From: Leptodontidium sp. MPI-SDFR-AT-0119 | Taxonomy: Eukaryota; Ascomycota; Leotiomycetes; Helotiales; Leptodontidiaceae | Reading direction: 5' to 3' | DNA: 64,000 nucleotides | Assembly: GCA_020726505.1 (NCBI GenBank) | Contig: JAHLEZ010000018.1 | Location: 248,001-312,000 of the forward strand | Shown here: piece after piece, positions 1 to 11,719 of the stretch | Layout: every line of letters starts with the position of its first letter | Position numbering within the stretch: the stretch's first letter is position 1 | Position numbers and translations under genes: made by a program | Notes under the pieces: model-generated | What the model saw: the letters and a program-made list of their open reading frames with translations, nothing else | Database searches by the model: none | What the model was told of the DNA's origin: nothing

Positions 1-2
1 AA

Positions 3-404
3 TATCGCATTGAAGTATTCGTACCCCCTTATCTTTTGAGCGGGAACCCGCAACCAACCTTCAACATCGTTAACAAGGATTGGTCGTATGGGCAGTCCAT
101 TACCGTCACGTTGACTAGCGCTCATTCTGGTAGCATCCGTGCTTCTCTTCTTGGGGCCGAGTCTTCAACCCACGGGAACAGTATGGGACAAAGGACGCTC
201 TTCCCTGACATCAGCTGTTCCGGAAATACATGTACGATCACAGCACCGCCAAACGCGCATGTCTGTCCACCTGGATGGTTTATGTTATTCATCTTGGATG
301 GGCCAACGCCAAGTGTGGCCACGTTCGTGAGGATTGGAGGGGATCCGGCTGGATTGGGGAATTGGCCGAACTTTGATGATTTCAAGCCTTTGCCTGGTGT
401 TTAA
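3..404 (+). CDS. Glyoxal/galactose oxidase-like copper radical oxidase, C-terminal part (5' truncated by window)
   Basis: This is the last part of a gene that begins left of the window; the frame is open from base 3 and stops with TAA at 402-404. The first residues read [20 protein letters not shown], typical of the start of the C-terminal immunoglobulin-like domain (DUF1929) of fungal galactose/glyoxal oxidases. The following THGNSMGQR segment contains the histidine that in this family is one of the copper ligands (equivalent to His581 of galactose oxidase). The segment ends with [12 protein letters not shown] and [10 protein letters not shown], the usual family ending. Enzymes of this family are normally secreted and oxidise primary alcohols or aldehydes to produce hydrogen peroxide. 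The kelch propeller, the Tyr-Cys cofactor and any signal peptide lie outside the window, so substrate class cannot be decided. A short tail, [15 protein letters not shown], follows the domain. Confidence 0.85.
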   Translation, partial: YRIEVFVPPYLLSGNPQPTFNIVNKDWSYGQSITVTLTSAHSGSIRASLLGAESSTHGNSMGQRTLFPDISCSGNTCTITAPPNAHVCPPGWFMLFILDGPTPSVATFVRIGGDPAGLGNWPNFDDFKPLPGV

Positions 405-627
405 CTCAGGAGGTCGGGCAGGGGTTTTCTTTGATCGTAAAAATCAATATCAACGCGTGTTTTGTTTACAATTTGATTGCCAACGAAGCCTTGTGTAGAT
501 TAAATATCTTACTGCTAACGACAACCCGTTGGGGCGGATAACAATGTCCCCACAACTCCCTAAGCGAAAAGCCATCCCCCCCGAGGATCTGCTGAGTGAC
601 AATTTAAAGATATGGAAAAGGTTCGAA
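405..627. other. Short spacer between convergent genes
   Basis: This is the shared 3' flank of the oxidase (+) and the permease (-). I see no gene or clear terminator signal. Confidence 0.5.
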
Positions 628-2921
628 TCAGAAGCTCTCCCGACTCCTACTTCTTTCTTCCTCCATTTGTGGCATATGACTGAACTCTTGTCCGACCCAC
701 GCCAAGTAGACTTTCTCATGAACTTGAATGGGTGGGCCATTCGGCTGGGGATCTCGGTCAAACTCTGGCACTCTTTGAACTTGAAACTCCACACCATCTT
801 TCCTTGCCCTCCTCATTGCATACAAATTAAACCCAACATACCAGAGCATTCCAAAACCGAGAATGCTCCACGCAACCGTAGGAGTTGTGTACCAATCGAC
901 GACTGCTTTCTTGGCAGCGGCAAATTTACCGTTTGGCGGAACCCATGAAGCAATGATTGGGTATGCACTGCCTATGGCGAATAAGAATGCAGCAGTAATG
1001 CTGAAGAAGGGGTTGAAGTTGGATTTCTCGCGCCAGCGGGCACGAGCGCTGAAGCGCAATTTGAGCATGGCGACCGAGATGGCGAAACCAAAGACAGCAA
1101 TAATTGTGTATGAGTACAGATCCACAAGTACACCGTAAGCATCTGACGGATGGAGATGGATGGTGGCTAAAATCATGATAATCGTGAATGACCAGTGAAG
1201 GAACAGTGCCCCGAATGGCGTTTCTTGAGAATGCTCTCGAGGATCGAGCCAGGGTTTGCTCAGTAACCAGTGGAACTTCCTGTTGATGAAAGAATGTTTG
1301 TCATTCTGAATCCATGTGAGAAGTCGGCCGAAAGATAAGTTTTTTGTCTGGCCAAAGAATTTGGCCCATGGAAGAACGCCTTCCTTGGCAATTTCTTGTT
1401 TGACTTAATTCTCATGTCAGTCAGAACTCATTGATCATACGGGCACAACAAACCTCTTGCGGCAGTGAAAGTCATCACGACAATATTTCCAAAGCTTGAA
1501 ACTGCCATAAAAGCGGCAAGAACCCTTCCCGGGAGTTGCTTGTCGTCGGAGATCGCCCCGAACGTCATTTGGAAGAACAGCAACGCAACGTTGGCCTTGG
1601 GGTTGACTTGTTCTATCTTTGGGACTACAACCATCTTCAAAAACTGTCAATTTGGGAAGAATCTAGATCCAAAAGGTCTACACTTACATATGCAACGTTT
1701 ACAAGAAGATACAAACAACAAATTATCGACACGCCAATCCACGTCCCGATTGGCATCGTCTTCCGGGGTCGGCGAATCTCACCAAGTACCTTTTCTTGTC
1801 AGCACGATCACTAAGGGCTGGAATTGATAAATATTCTTACATAATTTGGCTGGTCGAATCCACTCCATGCAAATATGACAGCAAGGAAAGCCTTGGTATA
1901 GCCATACGCTTCATCTGCAGGGTCGCTAAATGCACGATCTACTGCCATGTTGTCCACGGCATATGTCTTGGTATCGAACGCTCCTGCCCAAGCACAGATT
2001 CCGGTGATGATTATCAGCAACAGCATCATGACTTTGATAACAGCAAATGCGTTACCCAGCCAGATGCCGCCTCGACGAGAAAGCGCGTGGATCAGGCAAG
2101 CAAATGTTGCAGCTGCCACAGCGAGGCCCCTCACTGCACTGTTCGTGATTTCGACATTCGCAGCCTCAAGCGTCCGAATACCAAAAATCAAACAGTTGCC
2201 TGCCATGTTTCCCAAAATTATGTATGCAGCGGCGAAGACGCAGGTGACGAGCAACACAGTCCGTTGTCGATATGCGGGCCATGTAAAAACATATTGGAGC
2301 TAGGATCATGTTAGAATTCACTTTGATTCTGACGCTTCTTGTGCTGCTACTTACGTAGTTCAGTGTTCCTCCACTACGTGGTATGCCTTGCTCAACTCCT
2401 TCAAATTTATGCCGAGGCGTTGAAAGCCCAAACTCGATGTTTAAATACGCTCCGGCGATGGTGTAAATGGCACCAGCGAGCCACTATAGGATTGAGGAGT
2501 AAGCGGAGGCTGTCAAATTAGGTACGAAACTCGAGGCAGATAGCATTCGTTGCATTACATATTCATTGGTTACAAGACAGAAACAAGAAGTTTGTCACTT
2601 ACGAAGAGGAGAGTGATGCCCACACTTCCGGTTCCACGGATAACAGTCGCAGGAGAATTGAAAATCCCAGTTCCTGTCACCAACAATAAGCTTCTGTTAC
2701 AAGACAGAGAAATTGAAGGACTTACCAATGACTCTGTTGACGACAAGAGCAATTACAGACCAGTAGCCTAAACGAAAACGCTCCTCAGGAGTCTTTGTGA
2801 TGATCGTATTTGGTATATTTTCGGGGAGGATTTCAAATATTGCCGAATTGATACTGCTTTCATAGTCTCGAAACACTTCCTCTGTCCTTGACTCCGTGAA
2901 TTGGTCTGCTGTGGAAACCAT
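628..2921 (-). CDS. High-affinity methionine permease-like amino acid transporter (APC/LAT family), multi-exon
   Basis: This is a polytopic plasma-membrane permease of the APC superfamily, most like fungal methionine permeases (MUP1 type). Start ATG is at 2919-2921 and the stop at 628-630. A cytosolic N-terminus with the phrase ITKTPEERFRLGYWSVIALVVN leads into TM1. The next exon continues with TGIFNSPATVIRGTGSVG, the substrate-binding unwound-helix region of this family. An exon around 2370-2490 encodes the loop with FGLSTPRHKFEGVEQGIPRSG. Later exons carry further hydrophobic segments (about 1811-2257) and the conserved cytosolic loop VKQEIAKEGVLPWAKFF (about 1360-1403). Introns obey GT-AG, for example 1404-1453 and the one ending at the TGIFNSP exon. 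All frames join without stops, so the gene looks intact. The substrate (methionine or another neutral amino acid) is inferred from family resemblance only. Confidence 0.85.
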
Positions 2922-3598
2922 GATGACGACGATCTCGCAACTTTGCAGAAGAGAAGAGTTTGGTACAGTTGGAGACGAACTGTCTCTGAAAACGGACGTG
3001 GAGAAGGCTGGGCGTAGCCCAAACACACGAGGCACCTGTTTCTAATTAAACACATATCGCCAAGGAGCTTCGATTCCGCTTTCTGTGATCGCATGCCATG
3101 TTTAAGGCTCGCGACAAGGCTCGCGATCCTTCTGAAGTATGCCAAGATGGAGGCTGATGCGGGCGTGATGAGTGTCGAGTGGTGATTGGAAACACGATGC
3201 GCCTGCAAGCCTCATCCAATATTGATCATGGGGAAGTCTCCACAGAAGCCGGGCGTAAGGCAGAATGAGAACCGTTTGTGGAAACCGAACCCCCTGTCTT
3301 TGCCCTGCCCCTACTTTCCAATGCGACTTCAGAATAAGGGCAAGCCAGGCCAATATGCGAATGGCAACGATCGCCATGGCCCAGCCACCGCCACCAAAAT
3401 AGAAGAGGTAAGACACATGACTCTGTGGCCTGGAGTCCTTCCGTCTGATCTGCGGGTGCAATGCCTCACTGAAACAATCACTGGCGAGCTTTGTGATGAA
3501 GGTAACTGAGCGACGACACTGACTCGATCTGTATGAGGCCGCTGCGAAGCGACGCTGCCAGTGGAAGACATAATCAATAATCTACAGCTATCGCGATA
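2922..3598. promoter_or_regulatory. Divergent intergenic region between the permease (-) and the gene at 3599 (+)
   Basis: This 677-base spacer must hold both upstream regions because the two flanking genes point away from each other. Open frames occur here on the minus strand (about 3102-3461), but they show no recognisable domain, so I leave them out. I could not assign specific operator sites. Confidence 0.4.
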
Positions 3599-6192
3599 AT
3601 GAGTGCTTCGGCTTCAGACGTCATTCGAACGGCGGCGCTAGCATGGGAAATCTATCGCATGGGATGGAGTGAGGAATTTGACGCAAGTATGTGCTATTAC
3701 ATGTGGCTTGAGCCCAAGAGGACAACACTAACAGCGTACGGTCAACAGGTCAGCAGTACAATGACTTTGGGAACGACATAAAGAGTCTGGCTGAGAACCT
3801 GAACAATATCGTTCGCGTTGTGGAAAACGCAAGAGCGACCTGGATTCAAGAGTCCGTCCGGATAGCAAGATCTCGTGGTCTGCCGCTCCAGAAAGACTGG
3901 GACCTTTCTTCACTGCACGAGATCATCGGAGATTACAACAATACTCTCGAAGATTGCAAAAAACTTCTTGAGCAGAACTATGAGTTTCGGAATAACAGGA
4001 ACTTTGCATACAACATCGAGTGGAACCTCGTCATCCAGCCAAAAGTAGATAGACTTCGCAGGAGACTGGACTCGCACAACTCGAAGATCTCCATTCTCCT
4101 GAAGCCTTTGGAGCTCAATCTCCTGTCTGATATTCATCGCGACTTGGCGGATCGCATCGATGCAGTCCACCGAAGCATTCTTCATCTTCATGGCCTTCTC
4201 ATCCCCGATGTTGAGCAGGCTATCTCCGAACAGGGACGAGTTGTCCTAATCCCTCTGATCGTGCCAGCCGACATCGAGAGACGATTTCAAACTGCCGCAG
4301 AAAGATTTTACCCCGCGGTGAGATCACCTGGCAACTTTCCGCTGCAGGCCGGAGCAGATGCCTTCGTTGCGCATATGGACGAAAGCACGAGAAAGTTCAC
4401 GGCAGGGAATTTTCTGAACGAGCGAACCCCAGAGCCGAAGCAGTATTTATCGCTGCTCAAGTGTGTGTGGATCATGAGATGCCTTCAAGAAAGTTACGCA
4501 CTACAAACAGCACCGGATTCTTCGCAATGGCCAGGATATATTGCCCAGCTGAACGAAGACTTGTCCGTGGAATGCCTCCGTTTCACAGCCCCTTCAACAC
4601 AACGATTGATTCCGCCTGATGTGAGCAGTCCAAGACCAGAGGATGAGTACAGCATATGGCCTGGAGAAGATATTTCTGAATACATCTCTCCTCATTCAGA
4701 AGTTTACTTGGAAGAAGTTCTTAAACTCTCTATGCCGAGTCCATCCCCGTCACTGCGACGGGATATGACAGTATACAAGTTAGACGCGACCAAATACCGG
4801 CTTGTGGAATCCATCGAGGACACAACTAACCCGGCAACACGTCGACAGGAGTACAAGATGGAAATCGATCTGAAGACAGTCAACTTGACACCAATATATG
4901 CGACTCCTAGCTCGCGACCCAAGTCTATGGAGGTTCAGATACACTCCGCCAGCGCGAAAACAAACCCAACATTCCAGGAGCACAAGCAAATGCTTCGATT
5001 CCAGCATCTTCTCACAGGCTACAAAGTCTACGGAAGATATGACCAAGCAATGGTCACAGTCTCCTTCTTTGTGTCTGGTCAAGTGAAGCCAATTGAAGAA
5101 CATGCTAGAATTCAAATATGGCTGCCTCATCCTTTCGCGTCTTCGAATTCCCAAAACGTATCAGCAGCAGCGACCCCCACAACCCTCCAAAGTCCTTCTT
5201 CAAGTACCATCCAGAGCCCAACCATTCAGGGCCCTCTGCGTAGCAACACCCGAGGATCGCTCAATGCGTCGATGGAATCCATGACTATTGGAAGGAATCC
5301 AGGCTTTAAAAATCCTTCCATGGAATCGACGACAATCGGTAGAAGCCGTGATAACATGACTCCCAGTCGGCTTACAAAGTCTTCCAGCAGAGCATCGGTA
5401 GGGACTGGCAGAGAATCGACGGCAACGGGTAACAGTCGAGACGATGTTAGGTCGAGCAGGTTCAGTATGCGTTCGTTCACAACCAAGTCGCGCCAGCGAC
5501 CCCCAAGTGTCATGACAAATTCTAGCTCGACTTCTCGCCGCAGTACAGCAACTTCTATTACTACAATCAGTACAGGCGCTGGGAACAGAGCACATCTACA
5601 CACCAAACCTGCCAAGCCTCTTCTAGTCATCTTCCTCAAGGGCAAGGACGCATCGGCGAAACTTGCAATTGTCGCAATCCAGATGGACGATAAGACGGAA
5701 GTAAAGCGTGAGAGATGCGGATGTCGATCATCAAACAGTAATTGCAAGTCTAGTTGTATTGAGCGCTCAGATGGATCTTTGTTGGTGCAGCGTTGGGATG
5801 CGGACCAGGGGCTAGGTAGTTGGAATCTGGCAAAGCTTGGGGTGGAGCAGAGAAAGGAGTTGCCTGCGGACTCGTGGAACGATGTAAAACGAGTTTCGTT
5901 GAACTTCGACAGGACGGAAGGTATGTTTTGGCAGTGCCCCCGGGCCGCAATTATACGCAGTAACACAACTGACATTGCTTTAGACCGATATACTTTTGCC
6001 GGAAGCCCTTGTGCATGCAAACCAAAAATGCAACATGATCTTGCTAGGTGCATACTTGATGGGCATCATGGCGTCTTCGGAGTGGTGAAGCAAATCGGAA
6101 GTCAGAGACTACGGAACTACCACCAAGAGCGTGAGTGCGCTGCAGGGGAGAATTTGGTACTCGGAGCTTTGCCTGAGGAAGAGCAATGGTGA
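3599..6192 (+). CDS. Fungal-specific protein of unknown function, about 822 residues, three exons
   Basis: Start ATG is at 3599. An intron at 3687-3748 (GTATGT...ACAG) joins in frame as DA|SQQYNDFG, and a second likely intron at 5921-5983 (GTATGT...TTTAG) is also in frame, giving 822 residues. The N-terminal 120 residues (SDVIRTAALAWEIYRMGW..., then a helical stretch with NNIVRVVENARATW) resemble the helical N-terminal region common to a widespread fungal family that I know only as hypothetical proteins; some members sit on STAND or ankyrin proteins. A Ser/Thr-rich low-complexity stretch follows (about residues 440-590, 5130-5570). The Cys-rich C-terminal part (ERCGCRSSNSNCKSSC, then SPCACKPK...CILDGHHG) may bind metal, but this is inference. 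No signal peptide or membrane segment is evident. I do not assign a function. Confidence 0.7.
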
Positions 6193-6963
6193 TGAGCACT
6201 TTTCATATTCGAGAATTGTAATCTCTTCCCTTGATCCAGAAGAATATATAGACAGCAACGGAAATAGTTAACAATTGACACACGGCATCTTGGGAAGTCA
6301 ATAGAGATTAGGGTTACTCGAGCCTTTAGTCGCCGATGGAGTAGGGATGCAATATATTTGCCTCTCAAACTAATCACCAAGTCTTCAATTGATAATCAAC
6401 GGGGTCGAATTATTCATACTGTACATTCCAGGTTAGTCTTGCCATACCTTAGAATCTATTTTAGAACTGTCAGCGTTCCTGAATACAGTAGTGATCACAA
6501 TGAATTAAGCATCATGGGGAAGCACCTGTCCATGAAGGAGAGGCGAACTTAGCCAGCCCCTTCAGCTAACCATGGAACGGCGGTCACAATCTAGCCATGC
6601 GCGAATAGACAGAAAATTTCCCGTTGTTTGCTTACACAAGCATGGCCCTCACCATATGCCAGGCGACATGCTGCGCATGGGAGGATTACACGAATTGGCA
6701 GTGTGCATAACCGTTCCGTACGACGAACTGCGAACTGTTCTTGGCAGTTGATCCTCACGGAGTGAACAATGATTTCCTTAAAAGGAACACGCATGCTCCT
6801 CATCGTGAGTTTTTTTCTATTGTCACCCTCATCCTTCTCGTCCAATACCTACCTGTTCGTTCCATCGTCCATACTGAGCACTCTCACTCATTCAGCTACA
6901 GGACCAGTATAATCACACTTTGAAACACGCAATCAATTGCAGGAACTTTCTTTGCAAGTTAAA
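6193..6963. other. Intergenic, no gene seen
   Basis: Only short open frames without recognisable domains are present. It separates two genes on the same strand. Confidence 0.4.
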
Positions 6964-7977
6964 ATGTCTTGTGATCCGGCTCGTGGATACAGCCGAGTCC
7001 GAATGAACGAAGCGTATCTATCTTCTCACAAAGCCCTCAACCTTCCCCGGAGTGTTCCAGAGAACCAAGTGGGCTGGAAGTATGATATGATGGCTCCAGC
7101 AAAGATGGTTATATCTTTCCTGATTGGAACTTTTTTTTGCTATTGGCCATCATTTCTACTACCGAGCCCTTCAAGGTCGAACTGTAGTGCAAGTGGTTGG
7201 CAATCAATGGACTGCAGATGCTGTTCACCATTTCCGGCCTTGATGCGATGTTCTCAGCAATTAACAACCCTTGGGCTTTCCTCAATTGGCATTATGTCCT
7301 GCACGTAAAGACCGGAGCGATAATGGTTGTAATTGCATGGTAAGTTCAACATTGAGTAAACAAAACATCTGGATAGTTGCTGATCCTCTTCAGGCTGATA
7401 CCCTTCTCCATGCTGCTGACTTCAGCGACGTTGACGGTGGCAACTTCATCCACGCCTGGATCGACGAACAGTACTCTTGACACGCTACTTATTTCCAGAG
7501 AACAAAGTAAGTGATCTTTATGACTACACGGTTATTTCCATCTTCTTATTCAAAGAAGAAAGCAACTGACGGCATGTGTTTAGCCCCTTAATCCCCTCAA
7601 ACTCTACAAGCAATGCTTCCCCACTCGAACCCTCCGCACTCGTATATGTCTGCAACAAGTCCACTGTGGTGTTCACCTACCTTGCAGTGGTTGGGTTGAC
7701 ATTTATCTGTGTTTGTGTTGGGCTCCTCTCACTTCGAAAGAACGGAGTCAGCCACGACTCCGCGTTCTCCTCGGTCTTTGCGACAACAAGAGATACAAAT
7801 CTGGGGGAACTGATGGAAGGAAATTCATTGGGAGTTTTGCCATTGGCGAGCAAAATCGCGACGACGGAGTTGCAGCTTGGGTTGATTACTGTTCCAGGGG
7901 TCCCTCTCAGGAGAGCTGGGTTCGGGTTAAGACCGTATGGTATCGTGAAGCTGAAGAAGGGAGTGGAGTATTATTGA
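6964..7977 (+). pseudogene. Relic of a fungal multi-pass membrane protein
   Basis: The region resembles a large fungal family of hypothetical multi-TM proteins whose members carry a GLDAMFS...NP motif. An N-terminal part (ATG at 6964 or 6997) runs into a first TM segment ending LIGTFF at an eight-T run (7131-7138). With one T fewer the frame would continue as AIGHHFYYRALQG, the usual family sequence after TM1. After VVGNQW (about 7203) the frame must shift again to reach LFTISGLDAMFSAINNP; the family normally has about 35-40 residues of TM core between these points, and they appear to be deleted. After an intron (about 7340-7393, GTAAGT...TTCAG) the exon reads WLIPFSMLLTSATLTVA. A further intron leads to a C-terminal exon with one more TM (about 7660-7730). 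The breaks suggest a decayed gene; the T-run could alternatively be a sequencing error. Confidence 0.55.
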
Positions 7978-8648
7978 GCCGTACTCGTGCCCCGCGAATG
8001 CTACAACGTGGGTGGCAAAGCTTGGATGGAATGATGAGCTAGAGTCGTGAGAACTTTCCTAGGGTTGGGGTATATGACTTTATTTTAGGGGTACATTATG
8101 TAATAATATTAATCTTGTTTCTTGAATTTTCTCTTACCATACCCATACTGATAATTCGTGGGCAGCGCCCGGTCTCGAACCAAAACACTCGCTTATTACC
8201 TATGGACCAGCATGCTCCTCCAGGGTTAGAACGGGGAGAGGAGATGCCTAGAGAGGAGTAGTTGAAACTAGTCAGCATTTGAACACCAGTAATTCAACTA
8301 AAATTTCAATTGAAAGCTGTGTGCTCTTCTTGTCGTTTGATATCACAGCAACCCTCGAGATGCCGAAAGTTCAGCGAAGTTTCGCAGAGGCCCCTTCACA
8401 GTGCTGACGCGGGGTAATGCCCCTTGGCAAGTACCCCGCGAAGCCTGAATGCCGCACGTATTCCCCTGTAAAGTATAAACGCCGAAAGAAACCCGCCAAC
8501 AGTTCTGCTCCCTGATGATTAAGATAACTTGGTGAGGACGTCATCACTGGCTGTTCTGAAATCCGTCAAACTCTACTGAACCAGAAAAGTCTCCATCTCG
8601 CCCTCAACCCCACAGTCATTCTCAGTCCTGCCACAACAGTCCCCCAAA
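7978..8648. other. Intergenic, upstream region of the flavoprotein gene
   Basis: No coding signal is visible. A stretch at about 8165-8235 has tRNA-like D-arm and T-arm phrases on the minus strand but lacks an anticodon arm (see rejected items). Confidence 0.35.
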
Positions 8649-9939
8649 ATGAAGCAAGAAATCATTATCGTTGGTTCTGGCTGGGCTGGCTCAACTCTTT
8701 CTACCTCCCTCGATGAATCTAAATACTCTATCACCGTCCTGTCACCAGAAACAACAACACCATATACACCCCTCCTGGCAAGTGCTGCCTGTGGGCTGTA
8801 CGACTTCAACATCGTCGAGACACCTATCAGACATACCAGCAAGAATATCAAATTCATCAAGGCTCGCGTGGAAGATATCGACTTCAAGGCTAAGACGGTG
8901 GGGTGTGTGCCGACGTTCTCCGATCTTGCCGTCCAAACCTTCAGCTTGAATTATGACGTCCTCGCACTAGCTCCAGGAGTAAGATTTTTGCTGATCAGGA
9001 AACCATTCCTTCTTACTAACATTGTTGCAGTGCACGAACAATACTTTCGGTACGCCAGGTGTAGCAGAGAACGCTCACTTCATCCGAAATGTAAAGGATG
9101 CGCAAGTTGTCGCTGGCCTCGTACAGGACTGTTTTGAAAAGGCTTCTATCCCAGGCCTTACAGAATCTCAACAGCGTGCTCTTCTGCACTTCGTCATCGT
9201 AGGTGCGGGCCCAACTGGCGTCGAGGTCTCATCCGAGCTGCACGATCTCTTCAAAGGCGGATACGCGAAACTGTATCCCCACTTGAAGGACAAAGTATCC
9301 ATCTCTGTCCACGATGTGGCTGACAAAGTGTTGTGTGGATTTGATTGTGAGCTGCAAGACTATGCAATGAAGAGTTTCAGCAAAAGAGGTGTCACTGTAT
9401 TGACCGGGAGTCACATTGAGAGAATCGAAAAGGGAGCGCTGGTCACGAAAGAAAAAGGGAGGATCGAGGCAGGATTGATGATCTGGGCGACGGGGAATAA
9501 ATCTACACCCCTCGTGGATTCTCTGCCAGTCAAGAAAACGCCCAGAAATCCGAGAATTCTCACTGATGATTTCCTACGGGTGTACTCTGAGGCCTCGGAG
9601 CTTTTAGACGGAGTCTATGCACTAGGCGATGCAGCCGATGTGGAAGATGCCAGGCTACCAACTACGGCGGAAGTCGCATGCCAGAAAGCAAATTATCTAG
9701 CTGAAATGCTAAACAAGGGATTCAATCGGAAGTTCGAGTATCAACAGGCGGCAATTGTTGCGTACTTGGGGCAAAATGATGGAGTCATCAGTGGGAAGAA
9801 TGACTATTCGGGAGCACAAGCTTGGCTTGCTTGGAGGAGTAAGAATTTCCTTTGGACGAGAACTTGGAGACAGAAAGTGTTGATTGTTGTGGGATGGATT
9901 CTGGATTTGGTTACTGGTCGTGCAATCGCACCTCGATAA
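8649..9939 (+). CDS. Type II NADH dehydrogenase / AIF-like FAD-dependent oxidoreductase
   Basis: This is a two-exon gene (8649-8978 and 9031-9939; the intron is GTAAGA...TTGCAG) encoding 412 residues. The N-terminus reads KQEIIIVGSGWAGSTLS, an FAD-binding Rossmann GxGxxG. TPYTPLLASAACG is the loop typical of alternative NADH dehydrogenases. The join ALAPG|CTNNTFGTPG restores the expected family motif. FVIVGAGPTGVEVSSEL (about residue 165) is the second GxGxxG, for NAD(P)H. GVYALGDAAD near residue 300 contacts the flavin. Such enzymes pass electrons from NADH to quinone without pumping protons; AIF-like relatives have redox or death-related roles. No mitochondrial presequence is visible because the GxGxxG begins at once, so the location could be cytosolic. 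A hydrophobic C-terminal helix (VLIVVGWILDLVTG) could attach to membrane. The gene is intact. Confidence 0.85.
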
Positions 9940-10779
9940 TGGAGCAAGAATTAGTTTCTGGCAGTATCGATTAGGCCTTTTGTCAAATATTTCTAGCCAT
10001 AAGACTTTGATTCGCAACTTTTGGCTTTTATCCCCGACCAACTGCGTGGAACCGATTCAACGTTTATCAGAGTTGGTGGAGCGAAAGACGGGGGTGGGGT
10101 GGAAGTGGCACTCCACCAACCAACTGGGAGTGTCAGACATCTCTACCTAGTTATAATACTCATACTTTTACTCCCTATTTATTTTCCTTACCTCGCTCTC
10201 GACCAGTCCGAACGGTGGCGATATCCTAATAAGTCATGTTTTTTTGCTACGTATCACGAATTTGGACTAGGTAAAATTTAACCGATTAAAAACGGCGTTG
10301 AAATCCCAAGAAATTTCGCTCAAAGCCGGTTCCTTTTGCTCTGCAGTTACTTCCACCACTAAACCTGGTGTACTGCTTCGACTCTAGGAAACCCGATGTC
10401 GGTTCGTCACCACAGTTATCCCATTAACCTGTGATAAGCCCTGCCGACTTGGAATTTTGCAAATATGTGCGAGACAGCAACAATTTACAGCGGCGGCTGC
10501 CAAAGTCCTCAGTGCAACAAAGACAGCTATACACCTAGGCCCGAGTGTTCCGACAAACCCTCTAATGGCAATATCCGAGAATACCCCAAACTACGACATC
10601 AGGACTGGGCCTTCTAACAGGGTGAAAGGGAGATGCCAAACACATCGCACCCAAGTAGGAACCCCTTAGTGAACCATTTTGAATATTCAAACTCACTCAC
10701 AGTAATCTTAGGTTTATTAGAAATAGTTTGAAATGGAGGAACGTGGACCAGAAGCACGCTGGCTTGGGGCATGGAGTAG
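9940..10779. other. Intergenic, no gene seen
   Basis: Several short open frames occur on both strands without domain resemblance. I see nothing I can name. Confidence 0.35.
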
Positions 10780-10848
10780 CTACTTTTCTAGTTCAATGCA
10801 ATTCAAAAACCGTTCCAGAACTTCTTCTAAATTCCTAAAGCAACCTTG

Positions 10849-11580
10849 CTAGCAGCTCATAATGACATCCCCGCACAATATGCTCATCACCTCAGGAAAA
10901 CACCCTTTGACATAGAGCTCAGTAATAGCGTCGTCTGATATGGCCTCATATGGCCGTCTCCCGGTCATGATCTCGTAGAGTGTTGAACCAAGTGCAAACA
11001 AGTCAGACTGAATTGTGCTTGGCGTCTTGCTGTTAAGATCGCGAGGCAGGTGCTGTGATGAGTTCTCGAACCCGAGGACATCGCCGTCGCTGAAGCTAGA
11101 GAATCCCAAATCGCTGATTTTCACATGCAGCTCGCTGTCGAGGAGAAATTGGCGGGCGGCAAGGTCTGAATGGATTATCTTCTTACTGTGAATGAACACT
11201 ACCGCTTCTATAACCCCTTGTGCCAACCGCATACGAATTTCATCGGTTGTATCGTGGTGGCCCCTCAAATAGTTTTCGATGTGTCCATGTGGCGCGTACT
11301 CGAGATCTACAAAAAAATCCCCTGTCGTAATGCACTTGATAACTCTTGGATGACTGCCGAGGTGGAGGTAGGTTTCGCCTTCTCTTTGAATTGATTTGAT
11401 AGCGAGTTCCAGATCGCCGGAATCTAAAGCAGGAACTTTGCGAACACTTTCTTTATCGATACGGTAAACGTGGGCGAAAACGCCAACTCCGATGAGGTTG
11501 TGTTTGTCCAGATGAGGTTGAGCAATTTGAAGCTTCCACGGAGTTAAATCCTCGAATTCTGATTGCGAAACATTGGCCAT
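10849..11580 (-). CDS. Serine/threonine kinase-like protein, C-terminus cut by a TAG
   Basis: The start is chosen at 11580 (MANVSQSEFEDL); an upstream in-frame ATG at 11667 exists. The product is a compact kinase-like domain of about 243 residues. A glycine loop variant LIGVGVFAHVYRI is followed by a possible beta-3 lysine in VRKVP, a hinge FFVDLEYAPHG, the catalytic loop IIHSDLAARQFLL, an activation-segment start ISDLGFSS, and SDLFALGSTLYEIMTG for helix F. The HRD Arg is Ser, the following Asn is Gln, and DFG is DLG; the catalytic Asp remains. Fungal-expanded kinase-like families often show such variants. The frame stops at 10849-10851 (TAG) where the family usually has a Trp. The frame continues beyond with LEEVLERFLN to another stop at 10780-10782, so the last 22 or so residues seem to have been lost by one TGG-to-TAG change. 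Confidence 0.7.
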   Translation of the reverse strand: MANVSQSEFEDLTPWKLQIAQPHLDKHNLIGVGVFAHVYRIDKESVRKVPALDSGDLELAIKSIQREGETYLHLGSHPRVIKCITTGDFFVDLEYAPHGHIENYLRGHHDTTDEIRMRLAQGVIEAVVFIHSKKIIHSDLAARQFLLDSELHVKISDLGFSSFSDGDVLGFENSSQHLPRDLNSKTPSTIQSDLFALGSTLYEIMTGRRPYEAISDDAITELYVKGCFPEVMSILCGDVIMSC

Positions 11581-11680
11581 GTTTAGGAGGCATATACAAA
11601 GTGCTGTTGTCGGTGCTGTTGCAAGGCAATCGATCTTGTTAAACAAATTGTGATGATTGACGGCCAACGATCGCTAGATC

Positions 11681-11719
11681 TTTGTTGTGATCGTTTATAT
11701 GTTGTGATCGTTTATATGT
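11681..11719. repeat. Tandem copy of an 18-base unit upstream of the kinase-like gene
   Basis: The unit GTTGTGATCGTTTATATG occurs twice in direct succession about 100 bases upstream of the start at 11580. It could be a duplicated regulatory site or simple slippage. Confidence 0.6.

Noticed and set aside
5226..6053. 275-codon minus-strand open frame
   Set aside because: It is a mirror of the Ser-rich coding region of the + strand gene at 3599-6192 and has no domain of its own.
8160..8240. tRNA-like sequence on the minus strand (D-arm-like TGGTCCATAGGTAATA and T-loop-like GGTTCGAGACC)
   Set aside because: There is no room for an anticodon arm between the two parts and the presumed acceptor ends do not pair, so it is not a tRNA gene; a tRNA-derived repeat relic is possible but unsupported.
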